Shown here: one piece after another, positions 1-7,853 of the stretch
Numbering within the stretch: the first letter of the stretch is position 1
How the letters are laid out: the number at the start of each line of letters is the position of its first letter
From: JBGTFE01 sp049799955
GTDB taxonomy: Bacteria > Acidobacteriota > Blastocatellia > Pyrinomonadales > Pyrinomonadaceae
DNA: 64,000 nucleotides
Assembly (NCBI GenBank): GCA_049799955.1
Contig: JBARIW010000142.1
Location: 29,944-93,943 of the forward strand
Direction: 5' to 3'
Notes under the pieces: model-generated
The model's input: the letters and a program-made list of their open reading frames with translations, nothing else
What the model was told of the DNA's origin: nothing
Databases searched by the model: none
Translations under genes and position numbers: made by a program

Positions 1-2018
1 GTTACAGTTTTTCCCCGAAGCTGGTTAATCAGTTTAAGATTCAGTTTTCGACATTAAAGCCGCGTGTCGCTGCCGACACGGCTTTAAGCTCGCCGGTTGT
101 TTTAATCAGCTTGCCGACGCTTCTCGACCGCGGCACGACTTTGATTTCCGGCTCGACCACCGGCTCAAGCGACAGGGAAGAAAAACGCTGGCAGTTTCAG
201 GATACTTTCGGCTTGGATTACGGCGCGCATTCGTTCAAGTTCGGCGCTGACATACAGCGCGTCGATTCGACTTTTATCGACCGCGGCGACGCAACCGGAA
301 CTTTCAATTTCGCCAGCCCGGGAACATTTCTAACGACGACGGTTTCGCGTTATCGTCATAATTTCGGAACAAGCTCCGAGCAGCAAAATACTTACACGGG
401 CTTCTTTTTTCAGGACGGATGGCGGTTCAAACCGAATCTTACCGTTAGCTTCGGTCTGCGCTACGAGAAAGAATCTATAATTGACGATTCGAACAATTTC
501 GGACCGCGCGCGGGAATCGCATTGGACCCATTTAAAACGGGAAAAACCGTTATCCGCGTCGGCGCGGGAATTTTCTATAACCGCGCGCTGCTTCGAACGA
601 TTGACGATTATTCGCTGACGACGAGTACGCTTGTTTTCGACACGAACACCATTCCGTCAGGCGGACCGCGCGACGCTGTTCTGGCGCAGCTCAGCGCCGC
701 TTTCCCGATGCCTCTGACGCAGGCGCAGGCGCAGTCGATTTGCACCACCAATAATTTAACCTGCGGAAACGCGGCTTTCGGGCGTATTCTCGACCCGACC
801 TTAAAGCTTCCCGAAAGCTATCAGTTCAATATCGGATTCGAGCGCGAAATCGGGAAGGATTATGTTTTCGAGGCAAATTACACGTGGAATAAAACCGCGC
901 GTCTGTGGCGCGAATTTAATTCAAATGCAATCAGTCTTGAAGCTGTCAACGCGCGAACAGGCGGAAATTTCAACGATTTAGCCGGATATTTGCTTTCGCA
1001 GCCGTTTAATAACGCGCCTGTAAACGGCATCAGACCGTTTTACAACGCCGGCGGCGCGAGAGACGCCGTTCGCTTCGCAACGTCATTTGCGCCGCCGCCG
1101 GTCGGCGACCCGACGCGCTGCACCGGAACAATCGCGCCGACCAACGCAGACCAGGGCGGATGCCAGATTATCAACGGCATTGCGACTACGATTATCAATC
1201 TGAACAGCCAGTCGGCAATCAATTCGAGCGCTCCGATTACGGTCGCTCTGGCGGTTTTAAATCAATTTCGACCTAATCCGGCGCGAACGCAGCTTGAGCA
1301 GCTTGCCTCAATCGGCAACGCGCGTTATAACGGCTTGATTTTGGAACTGCGCCGTCGTTTTCGTCCTTTGGGATTCGGTTTTGCCGGTTCGATGCGGTTT
1401 GTTTACACGCTTTCGCGGAGCGAGGATGACGGAATCGTCAACACTTCGTCGGCACAGCTTTCGGGCGATTTTACTTCGGAATGGTCGCGGGCTTTGCAGG
1501 ACAGGCGACACCGGTTTGCTTTTTCAGGAACGATTGAAGCGCCGAAATGGCTCGGCAAGCTTCGTTTTTCGCCGATTGTGCGACTCGGTTCTTCCGCGCC
1601 GTTCAATCTTTCGGCTGGCGGCGTTGACCGCAATCTCGACGACGTGAACACCGACCGACCGAACTTTTTCAATAACCCGGGAATTATTCGATACCGCGAA
1701 CCGGGCGAGCCGTTTCCGCAGGACGTTTTCAACTCGCTCTCGCGCCCGACCATCGGAACGCGAGGCGGAAATCTGCGACGAAACGCCGGTCACGGTCCGC
1801 AGCTTTTCCTGTTTGATTTAAACGTCAGTCGTGAATTTAAATTTTCGAAGAGAATTAGTCTGCGTCCGAATATCGAAATCAATAACGTCTTTAACTCGAC
1901 CGTTTTTAGTTTCGGAACGGCGTTTATCAACGTTACCGACCCGCAGGCGACGTTTCTCGTCCCGAATCGCACGTATCGCTCGCGTGAGATGCGGCTCGGG
2001 CTTAGATTTGATTTTTAG
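1..2018 (+). CDS. TonB-dependent receptor, Oar-like (5'-truncated)
   Basis: C-terminal part of a large outer-membrane receptor. The frame is open from base 3 to the TAG at 2018, so the gene begins outside the window; the TTG at 111 is not a credible start. The product is rich in short amphipathic strands alternating with loops, contains barrel strand motifs such as FGLRYEKE and VRVGAGIFYNRALLR, and ends in the typical aromatic terminal strand (MRLGLRFDF). In this family the missing N-terminus holds a signal peptide, a carboxypeptidase-regulatory-like domain and a plug. Residues near GARDAVRFATSF resemble loops of the second receptor at 41508-44843. The substrate cannot be read from sequence; acidobacterial members are thought to import glycans or peptides. 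Confidence 0.9.
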   Translation, partial: YSFSPKLVNQFKIQFSTLKPRVAADTALSSPVVLISLPTLLDRGTTLISGSTTGSSDREEKRWQFQDTFGLDYGAHSFKFGADIQRVDSTFIDRGDATGTFNFASPGTFLTTTVSRYRHNFGTSSEQQNTYTGFFFQDGWRFKPNLTVSFGLRYEKESIIDDSNNFGPRAGIALDPFKTGKTVIRVGAGIFYNRALLRTIDDYSLTTSTLVFDTNTIPSGGPRDAVLAQLSAAFPMPLTQAQAQSICTTNNLTCGNAAFGRILDPTLKLPESYQFNIGFEREIGKDYVFEANYTWNKTARLWREFNSNAISLEAVNARTGGNFNDLAGYLLSQPFNNAPVNGIRPFYNAGGARDAVRFATSFAPPPVGDPTRCTGTIAPTNADQGGCQIINGIATTIINLNSQSAINSSAPITVALAVLNQFRPNPARTQLEQLASIGNARYNGLILELRRRFRPLGFGFAGSMRFVYTLSRSEDDGIVNTSSAQLSGDFTSEWSRALQDRRHRFAFSGTIEAPKWLGKLRFSPIVRLGSSAPFNLSAGGVDRNLDDVNTDRPNFFNNPGIIRYREPGEPFPQDVFNSLSRPTIGTRGGNLRRNAGHGPQLFLFDLNVSREFKFSKRISLRPNIEINNVFNSTVFSFGTAFINVTDPQATFLVPNRTYRSREMRLGLRFDF

Positions 2019-2167
2019 TCGAATCAAAAATAAACTTCCGGCGAAACTGTTATTCAAAAAAGCAGTTTCGTCTTTTTATTTTCTGAAGCGGCAAAATTTT
2101 GATGACTAATCCTTGTAATTTGTGATAAGTTATAAGATGTTGAACAAGTTTGTTCTCTTAAAGTAGT

Positions 2168-2929
2168 ATGAATCAAGTTTTAGAAAAATTCGACGCGCCG
2201 TTTACCGAAGTTTCCATCGAATCGGTACTTCTCGACGCCGACCTCTTTATCAAATATCGCTCGCCCGAAAAAGCCTTCTCATTGCTGCGCGAATCGATGG
2301 AACGTTCGCCTCGCTCGATTCCTCTGCGCGAAAAAATGCGCGAAATCTGCATCTCGCAGAAAAGTCTGGACGAAGCCGCCAAGCAATGTCTCGCTTTAGT
2401 GAGTCTCTACATCAATCGTGAAGAATTCGATTTGGCTTACGACCGTCTTCAGGAAGCCAAGCTGCTCGACCCGCGCATTTCGGTCGCCTCCGGTCTGGAA
2501 GCGATTCGCCGTGCTCGCCGTCCCGAATTTGTAACGACACGCGATAAATCGCCGCAAAAAGTCAGAACGGACGTTACATTTGCCGGAAATCTGGCGTTTG
2601 TCAGCATTTTCGACGCCGTTCAGGTAATCGAAAATTCAAGAATGACAGGCTTGCTTGTCATCAAATCCGATTTGCACTTCGCCAGTGTTTCATTCAACGA
2701 AGGAAAAATCGTCGATGCCGAAACCGGAAAGCTCAACGGTGTTATGGCGTTCCGCGAAATAATTGAAATCAATAGCGGAACATTCGAATTTTCAACCTCC
2801 GAACACGAATTTCAAGTCGTCATAAACGTCTCCAGCAACACCAATTTCCTGCTCGACGTTCTCACCGAACTCGACAACGAACGCGCCGAAAAACAAGGCT
2901 TGCGAAACCTGAATAACGAAGATTTATAA
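2168..2929 (+). CDS. DUF4388 (PATAN-like) domain protein
   Basis: 253 residues, no signal peptide, so cytoplasmic. The first half (about residues 25-110) is helical and TPR-like, with paired helices such as SPEKAFSLLRESMERSPRS. The second half (about 135-235) matches the DUF4388/PATAN pattern: a FAGNLAFVSIFDAVQVIE start, a GLLVI strand, SFNEGKIVDAETG, and GVMAFREI. DUF4388 proteins usually work in two-component or gliding/motility signalling, often as response-regulator partners; that role is inferred here. The gene ends directly against a heptamer hairpin (from 2930), which may act as its terminator. It lies 203 bp upstream of smc with no obvious link. Confidence 0.75.
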   Translation: MNQVLEKFDAPFTEVSIESVLLDADLFIKYRSPEKAFSLLRESMERSPRSIPLREKMREICISQKSLDEAAKQCLALVSLYINREEFDLAYDRLQEAKLLDPRISVASGLEAIRRARRPEFVTTRDKSPQKVRTDVTFAGNLAFVSIFDAVQVIENSRMTGLLVIKSDLHFASVSFNEGKIVDAETGKLNGVMAFREIIEINSGTFEFSTSEHEFQVVINVSSNTNFLLDVLTELDNERAEKQGLRNLNNEDL

Positions 2930-3061
2930 AGATTCAAGATTCAAGATTTAAGATTCAAGATTGAATGAAGCTAATCTTGAATCTTAAATCTTGAATCTTG
3001 AATTTTGAATCTTAAATCTTAAATCTTGAATCTTGAATCTTGAATCTTAAATTTTGAATCC
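2930..3061. repeat. Heptamer hairpin, unit AAGATTC
   Basis: The left arm (2930-2963) has tandem 7-nt units AAGATTC/AAGATTT. The right arm (2974-3060) has about twelve units of the reverse complement (GAATCTT, AAATCTT, GAATTTT variants). It starts one base after the stop codon of the DUF4388 gene and fills most of the gap before smc. The right arm is much longer than the left, so only part of it can pair. The same unit recurs at 5129, 12951, 38759 and 61551. Confidence 0.95.
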
Positions 3062-3132
3062 TTACGGATTTGACTTGAAAGCGCGAAAACAACAAAATAT
3101 AGTGCTGTCTTTCCCCAAACGCGCTATATAAA

Positions 3133-6100
3133 ATGTTCAAGCTTCAACGTCTCGAAATCACAGGTTTTAAATCTTTCGCCGATTACACGGAAATTGTCTT
3201 CACCGGCAACGGCATCACGGCGGTCGTCGGACCCAACGGCTGCGGCAAATCAAACGTTTCAGACGCAATCGCCTGGGTTTTAGGCGAGCAGCGCGCCAAA
3301 TCCCTGCGCGGCGAAGAGATGAAGGATGTCGTCTTTCAGGGGACGAGCAAGCGCAGCCCGTCGGGTATGGCTGAGGTCGTTCTGCATCTCGTTCGGGACG
3401 AAGAAAGCTTTTTTGAAGACGAAGAACATGATTTGAGCGACATTGACGCGAGCCTGAGCGATTTGGACGAAAAAGCCGTCGATATTGACGAAATCGAAAG
3501 AGCCGAGAGTCAGGAGTCGCAAGTCGCGAGTGAGTCGAATAGCTATGAAATCGGGGAATTTGAAGCCGAAAAAGTTCAGGCGGCGCAGGTCGGCTCAGTT
3601 CAGACGGTTCAGACAAAAATAAAAACAAAACGTCATTGGCGACCGCGCGCGTTTGCGCTCGATTTCGCGCCGGGCGAAGCAATTTCCGTTACGCGCCGGC
3701 TTTATCTTTCGGGCGAGAGCGAATATCAGCTCAACGGCAAAACCTGCCGCCTGCGCGACATACAGGATTTGTTTGCCGGAACAGGGCTTTCGGGCGCGCA
3801 TTACGCTTTGATTGAACAGGGACGCATCGGACAAATTTTGTCGGCAAAGCCTTCCGACCGCCGAAATTTAATCGAAGAAGCCGCCGGAATTTCCAAGTTT
3901 CGAACGCGCCAGCGAGCCGCCGAAGCGCGTCTGGAATCTGCAAAAACAAATCTGGGCAGAATTTCCGACATCGTTTCGGAAATCGACAAACAGGCTAACT
4001 CTTTACGCCGTCAAGCCGCGAAAACGCGTCGTTACAAGATTTTGCGCGAAGAATTTCGTGTTCTCCTGCGGCAGGTTTTTACGGCGGAAGGCAGATATTT
4101 GTCGGAACTCGTCGCCGGGTTGGAAGAAAAGTTAAGCGAATCGGTAAAAACCGAGCGCGAGATTTTCGCGCAGGTCGGCGAAAAAGACGAGGCGTTTCGA
4201 GACGCGACCCGGGCAGCGCGCGAAGCGGAAGAAAATCTTTCCGAGCTTCGACAAAAACATTCCGAAAACGCGCTTGAACGTGACCGCGCGAGCCGCGAGC
4301 ATCGCTATCAAAACGAACAAATCGCCGGTTTAAACATTCGTTCAGGCGGCTTAAAATCTGAAATCGAAGCTATCGAGCAACGTCTCAGACTTGCAAATTC
4401 AGAGTTTGCGCGGCTGGAAAAAGACGAAAAGCGCGAACGCGCCGAAGCCGAAAAAAGCGAAATCTCTTTGCGCGAAGCCGAAAATAATTATCATGCAAAG
4501 CTTGTTGATTTAAATGAAATCGAAACCGAACAGGAGGCGGAACGCGCCGAGGTTTTACAGCATACGGCGGCGGTCGAGCGCCTGACGGAAATCGAACGCC
4601 ATCTCGAAAATACGATTGAGCGTTTGAAGGAACGCGCCGAAGGTTTGCGCCGCGAAGGCGTACGCGCCGAAGAAACCCGCGTCGAACATCAGAAAGAAGC
4701 CGAAACGCTCGGAAAAAATCTGGAAAATGAGCGCGAAAAATTGTCGAATCTTCAGGCTGAAAAAAGAAATCTGCTTGAAGAAGCCGGAAAAGCGAGAGTT
4801 TCGCTGCAAATTTCGGAAACGGCTTTGAAAAGCTTGGGTGAAGAATTTTCGCGGGCGAAACACAGGCTTGAAACTTTGCGCGAGCTTGAGGAAAAACGCG
4901 CAATTTACGCGCCTTCGATTCAAAAAATATTTTCCGAACAGGCGAAAATCGGCGTAAAATTTTCGGGACTTCTGGCGGATAAATTCGAGCCTGAAGAAAA
5001 AGCGGAAAAAGCGGTTGAAAATCTTTTCGGCGCGTATTTGCAGACTGTTTTGGTCGAAAGCGAAGAAGACGCGCGGAAAACGATTAAGTTTTTGAATGAA
5101 AACAATGTCGGGCGAATTGCGGTTTTAGTTCAAGATTCAAGATTCAAGATTCAAGATTCAAAATTCAAAATTCAAAAACCGAAGACCAAAACCCAAAAGA
5201 CGAAAATCGCAGATTTGCTCGGCATTTCCGAAGATTTTGCCGCCGTTCTTGAAGAAGCTTTCCCGCGTGAGATGTCGGCGCAGTTTGTTGAAAATTTTGA
5301 TGAAATTAAGCTTAAAGAAAATGAAAACTTTGTGAATTCGGAAGGTGATTTAGTTTTTGCCGGAAGGCTTTTCGTCGGCGGAAAAGCGAATTCGAACGAG
5401 AAAAATTCTTCGCTTCTGGCGTTCAAACGCGAATTGCGCGAGCTGGAAAAACAACGCGACAGGCTTGCGAAAGAAACGGAAAAAGCCGAAAAAGAAACCG
5501 AAAAAGCGCGGCAGGTTTTAGCCGGAAAGGAAGAAAAAATCGTCGATTTGCAATCGCTTATCGTGCGCATCGAGCGCGAAATTTTAGGTCTTGAAATTCA
5601 GGAAAAATCAATCGCGCAGGAAATCGAGCGCGCCGAGCGGCATCGAAAAGTTGTTTCGGAAGAAGCAAAGCAAATCGAAGCGGAGATTCTGGAAATTCAG
5701 ACTAAACAAAAAGACGCGCGGACAAATGCGCAAAAGGCGGAAAAAGCGCGAGCCGAAGCCGCGGCAAAGCTTGAAAAAATATCGCAAAATCTGGCTGATG
5801 CGCGTCAAAAACTTGATAAAGAAAATGCCGTTTTGAACGAAAAACGAACTCTGGCAGCGACTTCGAACGAGCGCAGGCGTTCGGCGCAGAGCGCTTTGCG
5901 GCGCGTGGAGACGGAAGAAAAAGAATTAAAAGAGCGTCTCGCGCGGCAGAATCTGGAAATTCTGGAAACGCAGGGGAAAATCAAGGAATTGACCGATTCG
6001 ATTGCGGGAATCGAGCAAAAAATCACTTTGGCGGAAGACGAGCGAGACGCCGAGCAAAACGAACTCGAAACGGCGACGGCGCATCTAAAACTCAAGCGTG

Positions 6101-6945
6101 AGACGGCGGACGCGATGTCCGCGGAGCTTGCCGAGCTGAATAAGCGCGCGGCGGAAGCGAGAAATGAGCGCGCCGCGCTGGAAATCAGGCAAGCGGAAAC
6201 CGTTACGCGATTGAAAAATTTGAACGAGAAATGCTCGCAGGAATTGAATTTGTCGCTGGTCGAGCTGGTTGAAACGGAAGAAATCGAAATTGGATTTGAT
6301 TTGGAAAACGCGACCGGGCGTGTTCTCGACCTTCGGGAAAAGCTCGAAAATTTCGGAGCGATAAATATGCTCGCGCTTGAAGAATTGAGTGAAACCGAAG
6401 AGCGGCTTTTGTTTTTGACATCGCAGCAAAAGGATATTATCGACAGCATTTCGGCGGCTGAAGAGGCTCTGCGCGAGATAAAAGAGCGTTCGCGCACGAA
6501 ATTTCGCGACGCTTTTACGGCGATAAATCGTAATTTTACGGAGTTTTTCCAGGAGCTTTTCGGTGGCGGGAAAGGCGAGATGACTTTGCTCGAAGCCGAA
6601 GACGTTCTCGAAGCGGGAATCGAGATTGTCGCGCAACCGCCCGGAAAGCGACTGCAAAATATTCTGCTTCTGTCCGGCGGCGAAAAGGCGATGACGGCGA
6701 TTGCGCTGGTCATGGCGATTTTCAAATATCGTCCCGCGCCGTTTTGTCTTCTGGACGAAGTTGACGCGCCGCTCGACGATGCGAACGTCGGTCGTTTCGT
6801 CGGCAAAATCGCGGAAATGTCTGAGAAGACGCAGTTTATCGTCATCACGCACAACAAGCGGACGATGGAAGCGGCTCGCGCGCTTTACGGCGTAACGATG
6901 CAGGAAGCCGGAGTTTCAAAGGTCGTTTCGGTAAGATTTGAATAA
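3133..6945 (+). CDS. smc: Chromosome segregation ATPase SMC
   Basis: Structural maintenance of chromosomes protein, which forms the condensin-like complex with ScpAB and organises the chromosome. Visible parts: Walker A GPNGCGKSN at residues 33-41, coiled coils about 250-590 and 770-1080, a hinge about 600-750, the ABC signature LLLSGGEKA near 1178 and Walker B CLLDEVDAPLDD near 1205. At 1270 residues it exceeds the usual ~1180. The excess is in two places. One is an acidic, low-complexity insertion of roughly 85 residues in the head (about 95-180, between VVLHLVRDEE and SVTRRLYLSGESEYQ). The other is a short insertion in the hinge (about 666-690). Both insertions contain 7-nt tandem arrays. 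ATG start just before the conserved FKLQRLEITGFKSF. Confidence 0.97.
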   Translation: MFKLQRLEITGFKSFADYTEIVFTGNGITAVVGPNGCGKSNVSDAIAWVLGEQRAKSLRGEEMKDVVFQGTSKRSPSGMAEVVLHLVRDEESFFEDEEHDLSDIDASLSDLDEKAVDIDEIERAESQESQVASESNSYEIGEFEAEKVQAAQVGSVQTVQTKIKTKRHWRPRAFALDFAPGEAISVTRRLYLSGESEYQLNGKTCRLRDIQDLFAGTGLSGAHYALIEQGRIGQILSAKPSDRRNLIEEAAGISKFRTRQRAAEARLESAKTNLGRISDIVSEIDKQANSLRRQAAKTRRYKILREEFRVLLRQVFTAEGRYLSELVAGLEEKLSESVKTEREIFAQVGEKDEAFRDATRAAREAEENLSELRQKHSENALERDRASREHRYQNEQIAGLNIRSGGLKSEIEAIEQRLRLANSEFARLEKDEKRERAEAEKSEISLREAENNYHAKLVDLNEIETEQEAERAEVLQHTAAVERLTEIERHLENTIERLKERAEGLRREGVRAEETRVEHQKEAETLGKNLENEREKLSNLQAEKRNLLEEAGKARVSLQISETALKSLGEEFSRAKHRLETLRELEEKRAIYAPSIQKIFSEQAKIGVKFSGLLADKFEPEEKAEKAVENLFGAYLQTVLVESEEDARKTIKFLNENNVGRIAVLVQDSRFKIQDSKFKIQKPKTKTQKTKIADLLGISEDFAAVLEEAFPREMSAQFVENFDEIKLKENENFVNSEGDLVFAGRLFVGGKANSNEKNSSLLAFKRELRELEKQRDRLAKETEKAEKETEKARQVLAGKEEKIVDLQSLIVRIEREILGLEIQEKSIAQEIERAERHRKVVSEEAKQIEAEILEIQTKQKDARTNAQKAEKARAEAAAKLEKISQNLADARQKLDKENAVLNEKRTLAATSNERRRSAQSALRRVETEEKELKERLARQNLEILETQGKIKELTDSIAGIEQKITLAEDERDAEQNELETATAHLKLKRETADAMSAELAELNKRAAEARNERAALEIRQAETVTRLKNLNEKCSQELNLSLVELVETEEIEIGFDLENATGRVLDLREKLENFGAINMLALEELSETEERLLFLTSQQKDIIDSISAAEEALREIKERSRTKFRDAFTAINRNFTEFFQELFGGGKGEMTLLEAEDVLEAGIEIVAQPPGKRLQNILLLSGGEKAMTAIALVMAIFKYRPAPFCLLDEVDAPLDDANVGRFVGKIAEMSEKTQFIVITHNKRTMEAARALYGVTMQEAGVSKVVSVRFE
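3508..3535 (+). repeat. smc: In-frame heptamer array in SMC head insertion
   Basis: Four consecutive 7-nt units: AGTCAGG (3508), AGTCGCA (3515), AGTCGCG (3522) and AGTGAGT (3529). They encode part of the ESQESQVASES stretch in the acidic insertion of the SMC head. The array has no inverted second arm. The unit core AGTC is also the core of the array inside the oxoglutarate dehydrogenase gene (16632-16666, read on the minus strand). Confidence 0.7.
5129..5177 (+). repeat. smc: In-frame heptamer array in SMC hinge
   Basis: Exactly seven tandem 7-nt units: four TTCAAGA then three TTCAAAA. Because 3 units make 21 nt, the array encodes a 7-residue peptide period (QDSRFKI, QDSKFKI). It sits inside the hinge coding region and is followed by a looser, possibly related A-rich stretch to about 5205 (encoding KPKTKTQKTK). 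The reading frame is kept. The unit is the same as in the intergenic hairpins at 2930, 12951, 38759 and 61551. Confidence 0.93.
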
Positions 6946-6948
6946 AAA

Positions 6949-7815
6949 ATGAGAAGTTTTAGATTTACAATTTTGTTTCTGACGATAGTTCTGGTTATTA
7001 CAAATTTGAGTTTCGGGCAGACGAAAAAAAACAAAACTACAAAAAAAACTACCAAACCCGTCATAAAAACCACGCCGACGCCGACAACGCCGCCTGTCGA
7101 AGAAAATGCCGTTAAAACCGACATCAAGAAAAACAATCGTCCGGCGGAAGAAAATTCGACCGGCGAGCCGCAAAAGACTAATCAAGCTGCGAAAACAAAT
7201 TCGCGCATAAACCCGGACAATCCGGTTTATTTTTACGAATTTTCGCAGCCGAATTTTATGGTTGCGAAGGTTTTTATCGAGCACGACGAAACCGGAAAGG
7301 GAAAAATCACTTTTATGAAGCAGGATTTTCAGGAAGAAGTTTCCGACCCGATTCAGCTTTCGCCCGCCACGCTCGAAAAAATCAAAAACGCTTTTAACGC
7401 GCTGAGTTTTCTCGATTCGAAGGAAAATTATCAGGACGAAAAGCGAAATTATTCTCATCTCGGCGAGCTGAAGATAAAGATGAAAAAAGAAGGGCGCGAG
7501 CGAACCGCCGCGTTTAACTGGACGGAAAATAAAGACGCGAAGATTTTAGCGGACGAATATCGTAAAATCTCGCAGCAATACGTCTGGATTTTCGACATAA
7601 ACGTCTCGCGGCAGAATCAGCCGCTTCAGGCTCCGGGTTTGATGGATATGCTCGACGGTTATCTCAGGCGCAGCGAGATTTCCGACCCGCCGCAGATGAT
7701 TCCGTTTCTCAAAAAACTGAGCGACGACGAGCGAATTCCGCTGATTGCGCGTAATCACGCGACAAGATTGATAAAGGAAATCGAAAAAAAAGCGGAAAAA
7801 GAGAACGCAAAATAA
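6949..7815 (+). CDS. Secreted protein of unknown function
   Basis: 288 residues. It begins with a signal peptide (RSFRFTILFLTIVLVITNLS, cleaved near SFG-Q), followed by a Lys/Thr/Pro-rich linker (about 24-85) and then a globular part containing YFYEFSQPNFMVAKVFIEHD and ENYQDEKRNYSHLGELKIKM. The start codon lies 3 bases after the smc stop, so it is probably co-transcribed and translationally coupled with smc. I do not recognise the family. The globular part may be an export-dependent beta-rich domain. No catalytic motif seen. Confidence 0.8.
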   Translation: MRSFRFTILFLTIVLVITNLSFGQTKKNKTTKKTTKPVIKTTPTPTTPPVEENAVKTDIKKNNRPAEENSTGEPQKTNQAAKTNSRINPDNPVYFYEFSQPNFMVAKVFIEHDETGKGKITFMKQDFQEEVSDPIQLSPATLEKIKNAFNALSFLDSKENYQDEKRNYSHLGELKIKMKKEGRERTAAFNWTENKDAKILADEYRKISQQYVWIFDINVSRQNQPLQAPGLMDMLDGYLRRSEISDPPQMIPFLKKLSDDERIPLIARNHATRLIKEIEKKAEKENAK

Positions 7816-7821
7816 CCGGCG

Positions 7822-7853
7822 AGCTAATTTATAAGCTCATTCGCTCATTTTTC
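7822..7853. terminator. Possible terminator between convergent genes
   Basis: A short stem (GAGCT/AGCTC around an AT-rich loop) followed by a T-rich stretch lies in the 36-bp gap between two converging genes. The stem is weak. Confidence 0.35.

Noticed and set aside
5805..6857. Long minus-strand open frame (350 codons) antisense to smc
   Set aside because: Ser/Arg-rich shadow of the smc coding strand; no ribosome site and no domain.
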